DNA from: Hymenopus coronatus
Lineage: Eukaryota; Arthropoda; Insecta; Mantodea; Hymenopodidae
NCBI GenBank assembly: GCA_030762935.1
Contig: CM060900.1
Coordinates: 371,993,132 to 372,057,131 of the forward strand
DNA length: 64,000 nt
Reading direction: 5' to 3'
Positions 34,121-46,212 of the stretch are shown here, one piece after another; the first letter of the stretch is position 1, and each line of letters opens with the position of its first letter. Position numbers and translations under genes: made by a program. Under the pieces are notes generated by a model. It saw only the letters and a list, made by a program, of their open reading frames with translations. It ran no database searches and was not told the DNA's origin.

Positions 34121-37100
34121 AGCTGCCATCCAGAGATAGTAAAACTAACTAAACCGTCGGTACTTTGTCGCGGGGCAAAAGAGTGTAGTGAAAAGGAATG
34201 AGACCTGGAGCTGGCTGTATACCGTTTGTGTATAAATGGTGAAAACTCAGCAAGACTCCAAGCACCCTAACACCATCTGCTTAGCGCAAATTGAAACTGT
34301 ATGTTGCGGAGAGAAGACCATGAAGGCTACTGGACACCATATGATGATCAACGAGTATCTCAGGTAACATATGATCGCGATATGACAAGTACTTAAATAT
34401 ACGCAAAATAAATACAATAAAAGATATGTGGCTACTATTTATCATGGCATTGTCGAGTCGTAAGGACATTTATGGTCCCCACAAAATATTTGGGGATCTA
34501 TTTATATGGCATTTACGTTAAACCTGTTGAATCATAGTGTGACGCAATGCCATACCCCTGTTATACAGATAGCCAACAGAAGGTATTCGAACATTCAGCA
34601 TAGGTAAATGACCATCGGCAGGTGTAAGCTAGACAAAAAACACAGATATACCTACCCTAACATAAACATGATTCACATATGGCATTAGAAAGTCTTTTAT
34701 TTGCCAGTTAGAATTAAATTTAACTCACGCGACATAATCTTAACTGCTTATCAGCGGAGACGGTGAGCGGTGGTGCTTATTGAGGCGGATAAAACGAAGG
34801 TTGCGTATGCCAGTTCTTCACTGACCGGTTTTAACTTGAAATAGCCCTGTTCTGTAACTCTTTTAACGCAGGAAAGGATATCTGCACACGTCAAACACGC
34901 GGCAGTTGGTATACTCTGCTTACTGAACATGTTACATGATGAGCGTTCAGTATGACTGTACCATCCCATAGGCTTTACAACAGATATGCGACACTGAACA
35001 CCAGGCAGACCTAGTGACAATGCCTATCCCTTAAGGTGATACACGTCAAAACACAACCCACGGGACCAGTACACCGTTATAATATAGCCTTCCGCCATTC
35101 GTGCAAGAAAAAATATGTTATACCTTCGCGACCAAGCGAAAAGTACATGCCGCATGTAATGCAAAACGAAACAGGATATTTAGCCCTTTTTCGGCCTCTT
35201 TTGACCAATTTAAATCCCACTTCACACAAACTTTTAAAATGTGGTATTCCTTAAATTAGGCAAATCTGCATCAGCATTAACTCCATATAAAACTTTATTG
35301 TCTCACTGCAGCTCACTTTTAAATTAGAAATGATGCACCCTTATGTGAATTGCAAGTTTCACAAAATCGTCACATTCTTGCGTAGCGCATTTCACAGTCA
35401 TTCTCTTTCCCCGAGTGTAACCATTTGAGGGGGTGATGGTTCGCTTTTTGAGGGAGATAGTTAAGTAAAAAGAAAAAAAGGTCTATCCTACCAATTAAGC
35501 CAAAGTTATTCATTTTTTTTTTTTTTTTACGAGTCGAAAGACCGTGAACAGAGAAATTAATTTCTCAACTTCTTTTAGGGAGAGCTCGATATCTATCATA
35601 AAACTTATGATAAACATTCAACGCTATCTTTTTCACCTCTAGTCAATGGTTTAAGAACCTTATGCTTCGTAACTCGACGAAGACGCAAGTGTAAATTCAC
35701 GGCGACCGTTCTCCACGATTAAAAACAACAAACAGCAGCTGTTGTAAACAATACTCCGTATATCAGGTGACTCATACTAATTGCATATCGGGAATTGTAC
35801 GCAGCTCTATTTAACGGCATAAATAAGTATTAATTGAACTCATAGGCGTTTTTATAATGCGTTATACCACTTAAAAATAAACTCATTCTGAAATTTTGAT
35901 TATTAGCATGGCGTTACTTTCCCGCGCGCATTGCTACTGTGTGTGGTATCACGGCGCACTAGCCACGTGGGGTGCAGATAAACCTAACAAGGTACATTCG
36001 CAGAGTGTCTCATCGACATTGAAATAAAATTAATTACGATGGAAACGTCAGGTTAATCAATACCTACTGCCCCCGTTTTGGCTGCCGATAGTGGTAATTA
36101 TGCACGTTGGTGAGAGTTATAGAATAGTGGTATAATAACGAATAGGACAGAAAACACACGTATAACATAATGAGTATTCAATTTCATGCAGCTGTACACA
36201 CCTATTATTAAGCATGTTCGTATGTATTGGTGTAGACATCTGTTTAACTCAAGATATGTAAACGACAATGTGCACATTGTCCTTACCTGGAGTAAGGAAG
36301 TTCCAAGTTGCGCAAAACCCAAATGCGCAACTGCATCATTTATCCAATGTGCAATGAGCGTGTTTACATTGAAAACATAAAACAGAAATGTTGGAAAAGA
36401 TATAGTCCTAAAATTAAAACATTCCTTGAGAGTAGGCCTGAATGGAGCACTGGAATGAAGGAAGCGCAAGCACTTGTGCTGACCTTCGCACAGTGACGTA
36501 TTGGCTATCACGCTTGCCTTCAGCTGGGTTCCAAAGTCTGTTGTCAAATGTGCGCGAATATTCTGCTGAGCGGATTGGGTCAGCGTGTTCCAAGGTCTGG
36601 GGAACGAGCGTGTAATAAAACACTGCAGTGTGAGAAGGTGAGTACCAAACTGCTATTAATTATAATAAGTTATTGTTAGTTCTGATTACATGGCTTGTAA
36701 AACCATCTTCTAACCGACACAACAGGGAACGGACGGTTCACGTGCCGAAGCGGCCACGGAGGCCGCACTGGTAAGATCCACATCAGCGGTTCTTTACTAT
36801 GCACCACAGTCACAAAACACTTGAGTATTTCAACAAATCCAGAAGTGGGGTGGACTCCTTGAGCCACTTATGTGATAAAGATAACACAATAATATTGTCA
36901 CTGCATTATTTACAAATTTAGTTATGAATGCACAATGCAGCATATAGTATGTTTGGCGAAACATACCAATTTTAATATAAAAAGGAAAAAGAAAGCCGCC
37001 ACATATTCTTTACTGAACATTTTATACAGGTTGAATGAGATTGGTCAGCAGTTCAGTGTATGTAAAATGCTGTTATAGGAGTGAAGAGCACCTGCTCCAA

Positions 37101-37914
37101 TGTCGGCAATAACGGGTGCTTTAAAAGGAAGGCTGTGTTATTCTGCGACTATTACAGGGGTCTAATGCAAAAAAACCTAATTCAGATATCTGCAAAACAT
37201 GTATGCTTGAACATTCAACAACCACTGTGAAATGCAAGTCGTAAGTTACTGCGCAGACACCTAGCTGTCGTCGCAATGCATACATTTGTGTTATATACAC
37301 TTATGTTAATATATTTATAGGAATTTATATATGTAAACGCTTATCTATTGATTAAATTGACAAATTATAATATTGACCTTTCATACAATGTTCCACCTAT
37401 AAGAATAAATGTTCCACCTATTTTTCTTATGTTTTGTAGTTTTAAAGAACTTCTGAGTATTTACACTATAACTGCTGATTTTGTAATTATGTGGAAAGAT
37501 TTACATATTGTAAGCTTTGTAAGGGTTGAATAAATATTTCTTACAAGGCAAGTTTTCAGTGCCCCTTTCATAACGGATTTCCCACAAAAAATAGCGAGTT
37601 CCAGTGGGTATTTATAGTAAGAAAGCAGCTTAGTTTAGGGTTAAAACAGTCAAAACAGAACAGAGAAGTGCATTCTTGAGAAACATGCATGCAGCCCATT
37701 ATAATAAAAAATGTAGGGGGCATAAAATAAGGCTGATGTAGAGTAAGATAATAGCAACAATAGATACAAGAGAAAACATTTCTCTTAAAATTTTGTTTTC
37801 AAACATGTGTTTTAAATTCACTAGATTTGGGAAATAAAATAATCCACGCGTGAAAGAAAGAAAATTAACGAAGTATACTAACAAAAACAGATGGGAAGAA
37901 TGAGTACTTGAAGA
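34121..37914. other. Long interval with no recognised gene
   Basis: Open frames exist on both strands (34751-35020 minus, 35036-35254 plus, 36098-36547 minus, 36676-36867 minus) with no known domain. 36461-36535 is the partner of the short dispersed repeat at 28272. A GC-rich island at 36735-36775 contains GCGGCCACGGAGGCCGC, a small palindrome. GTTCCACCTAT is duplicated at 37390 and 37410. Confidence 0.4.
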
Positions 37915-38880
37915 GGCTGTTGCAATACCCAGTATTGGAAATCCAAGCAGTGTAGAACACCTGAAAATGTTTGGGTATGAGGCCAATAAGAGACAAACTG
38001 TCACAGTCTCAAATACTTGTGGATATTCCCGTAATATAGGGGATGTATAGTAATATTAGATATTAGGGGAATAATAGACACGCTGCTACGACTCATATAT
38101 GGAAAATTTAGTAGAATACAAGGCGCCTATCAAGAGAGCATTAATGGAGAATCTGTTCAGAGTGTAAAATGGGGAAACCTGTATAGCAGAGCGTATTTGG
38201 TAATTTTGAATATTACATCAATACTGGACAGGGTGCCGCAGTCTCAAACATGGGAAATTCTGTGCAGTGTGGATATCTGTAAATCTAGATATAAAGTTAG
38301 TAACAGAAAATATGAGAATTTTATCTGTAAATCTAGATATAAAGTTAGTAACAGAAAATATGAGAATTTTAAATATAGGAAAACCTGTATAGCACAGAAT
38401 ATCTTGCAAACTTAGGTAACAGGTGACTAAGGAACAGGTTGCCCCAGTCTCAAATATGGGAAAACCTGCGCAGTGTAGACTTCTGGGAATCCTAGATGTG
38501 AGGTAGTAAGGGATGACCTGCTTTAGTCTCAAATAGGAGAAAACGTGTGCAGTATAGGACATCTGGGAACCCTGGGATGACCTGCCACAGTCTCAAATAT
38601 GAGAAAACATGTGCAGTATAGGACTTCTGGGAACCCTGGGATGACCTGCCACAGTCTCAAATAGGAGAAAACGTGTGCAGTATAGGACCTCTGGGAACCC
38701 TGGGATGACCTGCCACAGTCCCAAATATGAGAAAACTTGTGCAATATAGGATATCTGGGAATCCTAGTTGTGAAGTAGTAAGGGACATCTCTCACACCCT
38801 CAAATACTGTAAAATATGGACAGTTTGGAATACCAGACCGATCATTGATGTAATTGAAATTGAATGAGTGATACATAGTT
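37915..38880 (-). repeat. Diverged tandem array with 64-bp core units
   Basis: Units share CACAGTCTCAAATA.G.GAAAAC.TGTGCAGTATAGGA..TCTGGGAA. Three junctions at 38574, 38638 and 38702 give an exact 64-bp period; flanking units are longer or diverged (for example 37995-38030, 38235-38290, 38440-38500). Inside it, 38275-38322 is duplicated perfectly as 38323-38370, with a 48-bp period. The frames on the minus strand repeat with the array and are not genes. Confidence 0.85.
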
Positions 38881-39378
38881 TCTAACATTTAAATTCCCCA
38901 GTTTTCGCGAATAATGACACTATTGAAAGTGAAATCATGTTTCACCTTTATTAATGTTTTAATAGTGTTTTATTTACTAGAAATGATCCACAAAGCTTTC
39001 CTTGTAGGCATCGTGTGTAAAGTCCGTATTTGAAAAAAAAGGAATGTATATACTCGTATTAAACCGCAAGTACACGAAGGTGAGCTGTGAGACCAGGGGG
39101 GATATTTTCACATTAATACAGCATTTGATAACTACCTCTAAGAAGTTATTTTCTGAGTGTATTTAGGTGAGCAAAATAGGAGACGTTTAGTACAGTATAC
39201 CTGGTATTTCAACAATAAAACCTCCGGTTAGCTTACGAAAAACTGTTGTAGGATATCACAGATTACCCGCGTGCACTGCTGTCAGTTTAATGCTAATTCC
39301 GCTTAGTTATTGCCGTGCACATGTGTATACAGTATTGACATTTTTGTTGGCAAGACAAGCTATTTCTCACTTGGTGCC
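38881..39378. other. Interval with no recognised gene
   Basis: AT-rich, nothing recognised. Confidence 0.45.
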
Positions 39379-39810
39379 TTACTTTACGAGGTATCTTGTA
39401 AGTGTTGCAACAGTATCATGGCATATTCTTAGGAAAAATAAGAGGGAACAATCAGACAGATGATCGAGGAAGTAATGGCTGAATGTGAAGATGTTCGTTC
39501 TTGAGGCAGCTTTTATTTGCACTTCTGCAAGACAATATTCAGCAAAGGGATTGTCAAAATCTTTGGTAAAATAAATAACTGAGAGAATTGGAGACCTTTG
39601 TGGTATGGAACGTCCTAAAATGGAATCAAATGTGAGCTCATGGAGGTGCTGTGTGGACTGGAAAAGAAAATCAGAAAAACCAGATATATGTATAAAAAGT
39701 GCAAGAAATATATTTGACTTGAACATTCTGTTATTGAAACCAAAATGTCGACAAAATATCTCTTTGAATACTTCCATTCTCAATTTCATCTCATTTATAT
39801 CCATCTTCAT
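39379..39810 (-). CDS. Unrecognised 143-codon open frame (doubtful)
   Basis: An ATG-started minus-strand frame, one of the longest in the window, mixed in composition with several Phe/His-rich stretches (for example NIFTFSHYFLDHLSD). I recognise no domain. The plus strand of the same DNA is also open for 82 codons and, read across frames, has a charged, protein-like character (for example IEEVMAECEDVRS). One strand may therefore be a decayed transposon gene. A gene in either direction is uncertain. Confidence 0.2.
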   Translation of the reverse strand: MKMDINEMKLRMEVFKEIFCRHFGFNNRMFKSNIFLALFIHISGFSDFLFQSTQHLHELTFDSILGRSIPQRSPILSVIYFTKDFDNPFAEYCLAEVQIKAASRTNIFTFSHYFLDHLSDCSLLFFLRICHDTVATLTRYLVK

Positions 39811-39932
39811 TTTGCGTAAACATTTTGATCAAAATATAAACATCTTATTTTAAATAAGTATATTAAAATGATTGGTAATGATACTATTTCATTACTAACG
39901 TTCTCAATTTGAAATAAATGACCATTTTAAAA

Positions 39933-40234
39933 GCGATGGGGCCGCGCCGTGGCCAAGTGGTTAGACCACTCGCCTCTCACCTAGACGGCCCGGGTTCGAT
40001 CCCAAGTGACCGCATGTGAGATTTGTGGTGGACAAGGCGGCGCAGGGGGAGGTTTTCTCCGGTTTCGCTCGCCATCGCATTCCACCGGTGCTCTAACTTC
40101 ATTCCATATATCATCAGTGTAAACCGTAAGGGTCTATGAGATCTATTGCGTGTAATAACGTTGAGATTCCAGGCGGATGCATCGCCAGATTAGTTGTACA
40201 TGGAATTAAAAAAAATAAAAAAAATACTGCGATG
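39933..40234 (+). mobile_element. SINE1 variant with a foreign 3' tail
   Basis: The head and body to ATATCATCAGTGT (40118) are normal SINE1, with boxes A and B intact. Then the expected GCCTGCGGTGCC...GGGCGTTAAACAC tail is absent. It is replaced by about 85 bp containing CCGTAAGGGTCTATGAG, CAGGCGGATGCATCG and CATGGAATTAAAAAAAATA, ending in an A-rich run. GCGATG at 39933-39938 and 40229-40234 may be the target duplication, which would mean the whole chimera moved as one unit. Confidence 0.75.
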
Positions 40235-40794
40235 CAATCAAACCGCACTCCAATCATCTAATTTGGAATAAATACAAACTGTAGACTGGTCTGGTTTAGT
40301 AAACTTTAATTACATTTGTAAAGCTAATAGTATGATGTACAACAATAGCGTAGTTTGCAAGTTTAAGGGAAAAGAAAGAAAGAAAAAAAAAGCGTTCCAA
40401 CTGCGTAGTGTTAATTAGTGAAGTTGAACATGGTTTGTGTAGCACCATGTAGTTGCCTCGCAGCGAAGTGGAACACAACGGCGCGGCAATCTAATCAATG
40501 TGTAATCAGTAATGAAGGTTACCTGATGGCCCATAACTGAACAACATGCATGTGAAAGTAGTGGCACAAATCAACTCTCCCTCACCAGTAGCAGCGCAAA
40601 CGTATACATTGTTACAGTGGGATTCTTAACTGCAGCAAAATATTTTTGTGAACGAAAGCTCATAGCAGCTCAGGATGGTATCATACATATATCCACCGTC
40701 TACATTAAATGCACCGCGCAAGGTCTAGTTGCTGTATTATTGCTAGCAGATGAACGCATATTTTATGAGATATGGCTTTCTCAACCATAAAAAG
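40235..40794. other. Interval with no recognised gene
   Basis: No repeat or credible frame recognised. Confidence 0.45.
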
Positions 40795-41662
40795 TCTTAT
40801 GGTTCCATTCACATAAATTTATATAGTTGTTTCAAATATTAACTATTCTTACGAAAGATTATTCTTTTTATCTACATCATGCTAATCGAAATAAACATTA
40901 GCAGAAATAGTTTTATTGCTTGTTTTCTTGTAAGTAGAAAGGAAATATGGGAATACACTACGATAAAGCGACCGTCAAATATTTTAAAAGCTGGTCCATA
41001 TGTGAAACAATTGAGGTTCGGTTCACTTTACATGGTCCCGTTTGAGAGGTAAGTCAGTTTAAAACTGAAACCAATAGCAAGGAATATCTATAAAAACGGT
41101 CAAATCTACAAAAATGTATATGATATAAATTATGTATTTAAACGAGATCCATGTTCTGTTTATTAAGTTTTTGTCTATCTCTTACGGTTTAGCCGTTATG
41201 CAAAATTCTACAAAACACATCCAGATAAAACGTTCTTCAGAGACGACCCCCCCCCAAAGGTAAATCTACATTTTATTTACAATGTAAACATCTTTAATAT
41301 ACGGTATTCTAATCGAAATCTTTTGAGCCATTTCTTAGAAAAACAAATGTTCATACATTTTTCTATGTAAAGGGTAGATTGTGATGAGGGGATGTTTTTG
41401 AAAATCTTCGTGTCGCATCCTTGGAATGAAACATAAATACCAAATGTAGTATTTAACGGACTTTTCGTTTTTGAGTTATGCTGTACACAGACACGCACAC
41501 AGACTGACAGATACATTTTTCTAAAACTGCTTTCTTCGGACTCAAATGACCTCAAAACATATATTTCCGGTGAAATCTCGACATCGAATTGTTTAAATTA
41601 ACACCACACGTTCTCTAGCTACTGTGTACATTGTATGGGCATACGTGCTAGAGAAAGTAAAA
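40795..41662 (+). repeat. Repeat R copy 7, complete and uninterrupted
   Basis: The reference copy for length, about 865 bp. The left end is AAAAAGTCTTATGGTTCCATTC; inside are TCTACATCATGCTAATCGA, GTTCGGTTCACTTTACATGG and CTCTTACGGTTTAGC, then a C-run variant at 41251, AAAGGGTAGATTG, TTTTTGAGTTATGCTG with the CA tract, and the end palindrome CTCTAGCTACTG...GTGCTAGAGAAAG. No conserved frame. Confidence 0.85.
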
Positions 41663-43376
41663 AGATTATGGAGCTAAATGGTATATCTCTGTCTCTGTCT
41701 AACGCATACATGCTACCATTAGCTTTGTCCTTTTCTACTCTCACACCGTCGTTGCTGATAATGTGTGTAAATATTCAGTTTTTATAATTTTCAGCTATGA
41801 ACACATTATCCTATAATTCTTCTCTATCAGATTGCATCATCTTTAGAGTCTCTTAGATTTCTGTGGGTCAATAGAAAGTGTGTTTTTTTTTTAGTAAAAG
41901 TCCCATATTTCTTACTTCCATGCTTATCACAAAGTAACTAAGCAAACTAAAGGTCAGAATGCAACAATAATGTTTTTTTCTTAGCTAGAGCAAATTAGAG
42001 TACTAATACATGCCTTGTTTGAATTCTCTATAGTTAATCAGATGAGCGTTATGATTTTTAAATCATATATTTACCGAAAATTCTATATCTATGCAGTAGA
42101 AAAATCAGGAATGGGAAACGTTTTTATATTGTCCAAGCAAGAGGAAATGTTGACATAGGTTGGAGAAAGTTTTTAAAGCAAGCTGGAATTCTGTAACCTC
42201 TCTCTCTCTCATTGTCTATAACAATAATTAGTTATATATTCATTCAGCTCACAGTCGCCAGGCAGCAAGTAAATGCGTGCTGCTACGGTAAGGGTTAGGG
42301 TAAGTTAAGGAAGCGTTTATGCCATGTAGAACAATGTGAAGCGTTAATGTAGCTTATTTATTTTGTATTTTATAGTTATGGAAGGAGAAGCTTGGAACAG
42401 ACGAAATGTTTGTAAACTTATAAGAAACACAGAACAATCTTGAATGCGTCAAGGTTATTCAAGTACAGTGGATGTTACTCAGGTAATAAATAAAATAGTT
42501 GAAGCTACTAGGTGTTTAGAAACAGTAGTGTATACGATAAAACAGAAACGAATGAAAGGAACTGCAAGATCGCCATTAATTAGAAAGCTAAAAGGGCGAG
42601 GGAAACTAAAACACGCTAGTTAAAGCAATACAATGGAATAGCACGAAACACACTGCGGCGCCTCGCTCATTATTTGCTGTTTTAAAACATTCTACCCTCT
42701 GAATGTAATTTTATCAAGATTAAATAATGATGGTGTCCTAAATTATTGAAATGTTTATCATATTATATCCCCATAGTTGATATTTTTATGCCTTTAAACT
42801 TATTTTGAATCAGTAAGACTGTAAAGAGAAGAGACAATACACCTTAAAAATACATGTCTTACAGTAGCCTTAAATAGCAATGCAGATGTTTCACTATTTG
42901 GTGATGTATAATTTACGAGATGGCATTGAATGTGAAGACCTATCGCAACTGAGCGCCTTAGTTCTAACGTAGGTATATTACATGTGGCAGCAATGTGCTT
43001 CTAACATTGAAGCGCACCTTATAAGCCCTGTTGAAATGTTAGAAGTTGAACCGTAACCTTTCCCAGAGTTGCTGATGCAAACCAGTACACAATTTGTATA
43101 TCATCAATTTAAATGCCAGATGAAACCAGTAGTGGCTGCATTCAGGGGAAGCAACCGTAGCACAGCTTCGGTAACAACTGCAATAAGTGTGAGAAATAAA
43201 CCTAAAAACGTTTGTCTGAAGGCTTAGTATATTAGCACGGCCGAACGTCACGGAGACGGACGATATTCAGATTTACTAATAATATATGTCATTATAATCA
43301 TATAATTATTACAAATATCTAGATAATTAAATGTCTTTCCACACAAGCCCTGTTCAATAAAGGAGTTGGATTGATA
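41663..43376. other. Interval with no recognised gene
   Basis: Nothing supported. 42125-42190 has a GTTGACATAGGTTGGAGAAAG stretch reminiscent of the SINE2 body. 42288-42310 contains AGGGTTAGGG, too short to be telomeric. Confidence 0.4.
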
Positions 43377-43546
43377 GAGTCAGTCTAAAATATGCAATGC
43401 CAACTGGTGGTTTACCGGGAAACTTGCAAGCCACTTGAGGAAATTTAATGCCATGGTAGCTCAGTGGTTACAGCAACCGACTAGAGACCGGGAGATCCGT
43501 GGTTGAAATCCCGGCTATGGCATTGAGTTTTTCAGACTGACTCTAC
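43377..43546 (+). mobile_element. tRNA-like sequence enclosed by terminal inverted repeats
   Basis: GAGTCAGTCT...CAATGCCA (43377-43402) is inverted at the other end (43521-43546), 18 of 26 positions being exact in two blocks. Inside, 43451-43523 resembles a tRNA: a 7-bp acceptor stem (GCCATGG / CTATGGC, one G.T pair), box A TAGCTCAGTGG, a 7-base anticodon loop CTAGAGA, and box B GGTTGAAATCC. The T stem is damaged, so it is not likely a working tRNA. It could be a SINE head captured in a small inverted-repeat element, or a SINE whose ends pair by design. Confidence 0.55.
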
Positions 43547-43699
43547 GTATTCAATATCTAGATAATCGCCCAGCTTCTTCTAAACACGCAGGTCTAAACC
43601 GTTACATTACCGACACTGATTGTGAACCGGCCGAAGCATTTTTCGTACATCATCAATTAAGCAGCGAGACACACTTGCGCATGCGCTCTGAAGGCCAAG

Positions 43700-43870
43700 G
43701 GAGAATAACGTAGCTGGACTCTCTCCGTGGTGGGTGGTCACCCAGAGGTCCCGGGTTCGATTCCCGGCAGGTGCGAGGAATATTTCTTTAACTAGAACTT
43801 ACCTATCCCCCATAGAGTCTGGGAGTATGAATGCGAGTGTGTTTAGTGATATAAAATTATTAACCTAATG
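43700..43870 (+). mobile_element. SINE2 copy
   Basis: Box B GGGTTCGATTCCCGG (43750) and tail GGAATATTTCTTTAACTAG, CCATAGAGTCTGGGAGTATG match the SINE2 copies at 30811 and 26452. The head (TCTCTCCGTGGTGGGTGGTC) is diverged. Confidence 0.7.
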
Positions 43871-44439
43871 TTCTAAGCCTACAGTAATACGAGTTGTTTC
43901 ACAAGTCAAAGCCCCCGATATGACCATTTAAATTAAAGGGGCTATACAAATGAAACAATTACAAAAAGAAAGTAACGTAGTGTATCAATCTAGGTTAACG
44001 CATTTAAGAAATTCTATAGTCAGTAGCCAAACATGGACTGTCTATTAGTTTGTAGTTATATCTATAGTTAGTATAGTTAGGGTTATCCTTAAAAGGCATT
44101 ATTAGTGCAGTTAATTGTTTTCTCTAGCACGTATGTACAATGAACACAGTAAATAATTAATACACGCATGTGTGTCTGTGGACAGCACAACTCAAAAACG
44201 AAAAGTTGGTTAAATACCAACTTGTTATTTACGTTTAGTATCTTCCAAGGCTACGACACGAAGATTTTCAAGTAAATCGCCACCAACTAGCATTTTCATG
44301 AAACATTTATCGAACATTTTGATTCCACAAAACTGGCTCTAGCGATTTTGATATTTTTTGAGAAACAAAATGTATATCCTGAATTTTCTGGGAATAGCCC
44401 CTGAAGACCTCTTCACACTCGATGACTTTTTTACCAGAT

Positions 44440-44714
44440 GGCCTATCATCGCCGTATTTCACGTTAGCAGATAACCCTTCTTGTGTTTAAAGAATTGCAA
44501 AGCTCAACGAGGAAAATTCAGACAAATGGCGCTCAGTGGCGGTGATAGTGCGAGCAACCTGCCTTTTACTACTGCTGCATATCAGCGCAAACGACGAGGC
44601 ATCGCCCATTGAGAGGAGTTCCCAGGTTTGCATTAAAGAAGTCCATGATCCCGTATACAGGAATAGTGCAAACAGATCGAAATTGTTAACTTGTTTTCCA
44701 TTGCAGTTACAGAA

Positions 44715-44748
<34 letters not shown>

Positions 44749-46212
44749 ACAGAATAAGTATACATGAGAATATTATATAGTGAAACACGACCAGCTGCTG
44801 CATTCCATGTTTTGCGTTACGAGAATTTCATATTTTGACTTACTCATTATGATATAATGAAAAATGCAAACACGAAAGCACATAGTGTTTTACTGTTTGT
44901 TATTAGCACTATTCGAATAAGCAGAGCTTCTCAAAACGCCTCCTAATGAAAAATATGCAAACACAACAGCACGTAATACAATGGTATGTTACCTATATAC
45001 GTGTTTTTCATTACAATGCTTTCACGTTTGCTTTACTCCATTTATGCGTATAGTGAATAATAATAATAATAATAATACTCATAATAATAAACATAATAGT
45101 AATACTCATATTAATAATAATACTTTTAATAATAATACTTTTAATAATAATACTTTTAATAATAATACTTTTAATAATAATACTTTTAATAATAATACTT
45201 TTAATAATAATACTTTTAATAATAATACTTTTAATAATAATACCTTTAATAATACCTTTAATAATAATACCTTTAATAATAATACCTTTAATAATAATAC
45301 TTTTAATAATAATACTTTTAATAATAATACCTTTAATAATAATACTCTTAATAATAATACTCTTAATAATAATACTTTTAATAATAATGCCTTTAATAAT
45401 AATACTTTTAATAATAATACCTTTAATAATAATACTTTTAATAATAATACCTTTAATAATAATACTCTTAATAATAATACTTTTAATAATAATAGCTTTA
45501 ATAATAATACTTTTAATAATAATAGCTTTAATAATAATACTTTTAATAATAATACCTTTAATAATAATACTTTTAATAATAATACTCTTAATAATAATAC
45601 TTTTAATAATACTCTTAATAATAATACCTTTAATAATAATACTTTTAATACTCATAATAATCGTAATAATAATAATAATAATCATAAGCATAATAATAAT
45701 CATAATAATACTACACAATAATAAAACAAAACAACGAAACATTCCTGCTTTTATGCATGTTTCTTTGTTTTGTTTCGGAGCCTTAAGCTTTTTGATTTAA
45801 CCCTGCAATAGGTCTATCCTCTAAGTCAAATAAGAACAGCGAATACACAATTACAGAACTAGCTGTTGCCTGATAGTTATGGGCGAAATAAATACTTTTT
45901 AATTACTTATCAATCTAGCAGGTGAAATTATTCTCTCAAAAATAAAAGCTGTGTAACTGAATTGGAAAATATATTAACTTTTTCGATCTGTTTGTACTGT
46001 TTCTGATTACGAGATCATGGAATGCAGACCTGGAAACTCCTCTCGATTAGCGGGATTGCCGTATCGTTTGATATGCAAAAGGAGTAGAACGCAGGTTGCT
46101 CGCGCTATCACCGCTACCGAGCGTTGTCTACTTGAGTTTGCCCCGCTGAGTTCTGCACTTCTTTAAACACACTAGGGATAAACCTCCTAATGTGAAATAA
46201 GGCGCTTGGGCC
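44440..46212 (+). mobile_element. Foldback-like element 1 with 15-bp internal minisatellite
   Basis: The left arm (44440-44720) and the right arm (45943-46212) are inverted copies of each other over about 270-280 bp. Shared blocks read in the left-arm sense include GTGTTTAAAGAA.TGCA, GGTGATAG.GCGAGCAACCTGC, GAGAGGAGTT.CCAGGT, GTACAAACAGATCGAAA-like and CAGTTACA. Between them lie a T-tract (44717-44747), a degenerate satellite-like segment shared with element 2 (AAAATGCAAACACGAAAGCAC) and a 15-bp array. No transposase is encoded, so mobilisation would be in trans. A 3-bp ATG at both junctions may be the target duplication but is too short to trust. Confidence 0.88.
45110..45650. repeat. 15-bp minisatellite inside foldback element 1
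   Basis: About 36 units of TTTTAATAATAATAC with CTTT and CTCT variants and occasional shorter units, flanked by simple AAT repeats. Because 15 is a multiple of 3 and the unit lacks in-frame stops, several frames on both strands stay open, including one reading NNNTF repeatedly. These are not genes. Confidence 0.95.

Noticed and set aside
36098..36547. 149-codon minus-strand frame
   Set aside because: Three other long frames overlap it on both strands, there is no domain, and part lies over the short dispersed repeat. Most likely chance.
42288..42310. AGGGTTAGGGTAAG as interstitial telomere repeat
   Set aside because: Fewer than three units, imperfect, and not the TTAGG unit usual in insects.
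44981..45721. A 246-codon frame reading NNNTF repeatedly, and an equally long one on the opposite strand
   Set aside because: It is produced by the 15-bp minisatellite, whose period is a multiple of three and has no stop in several frames. Composition and both-strand openness argue against a protein.
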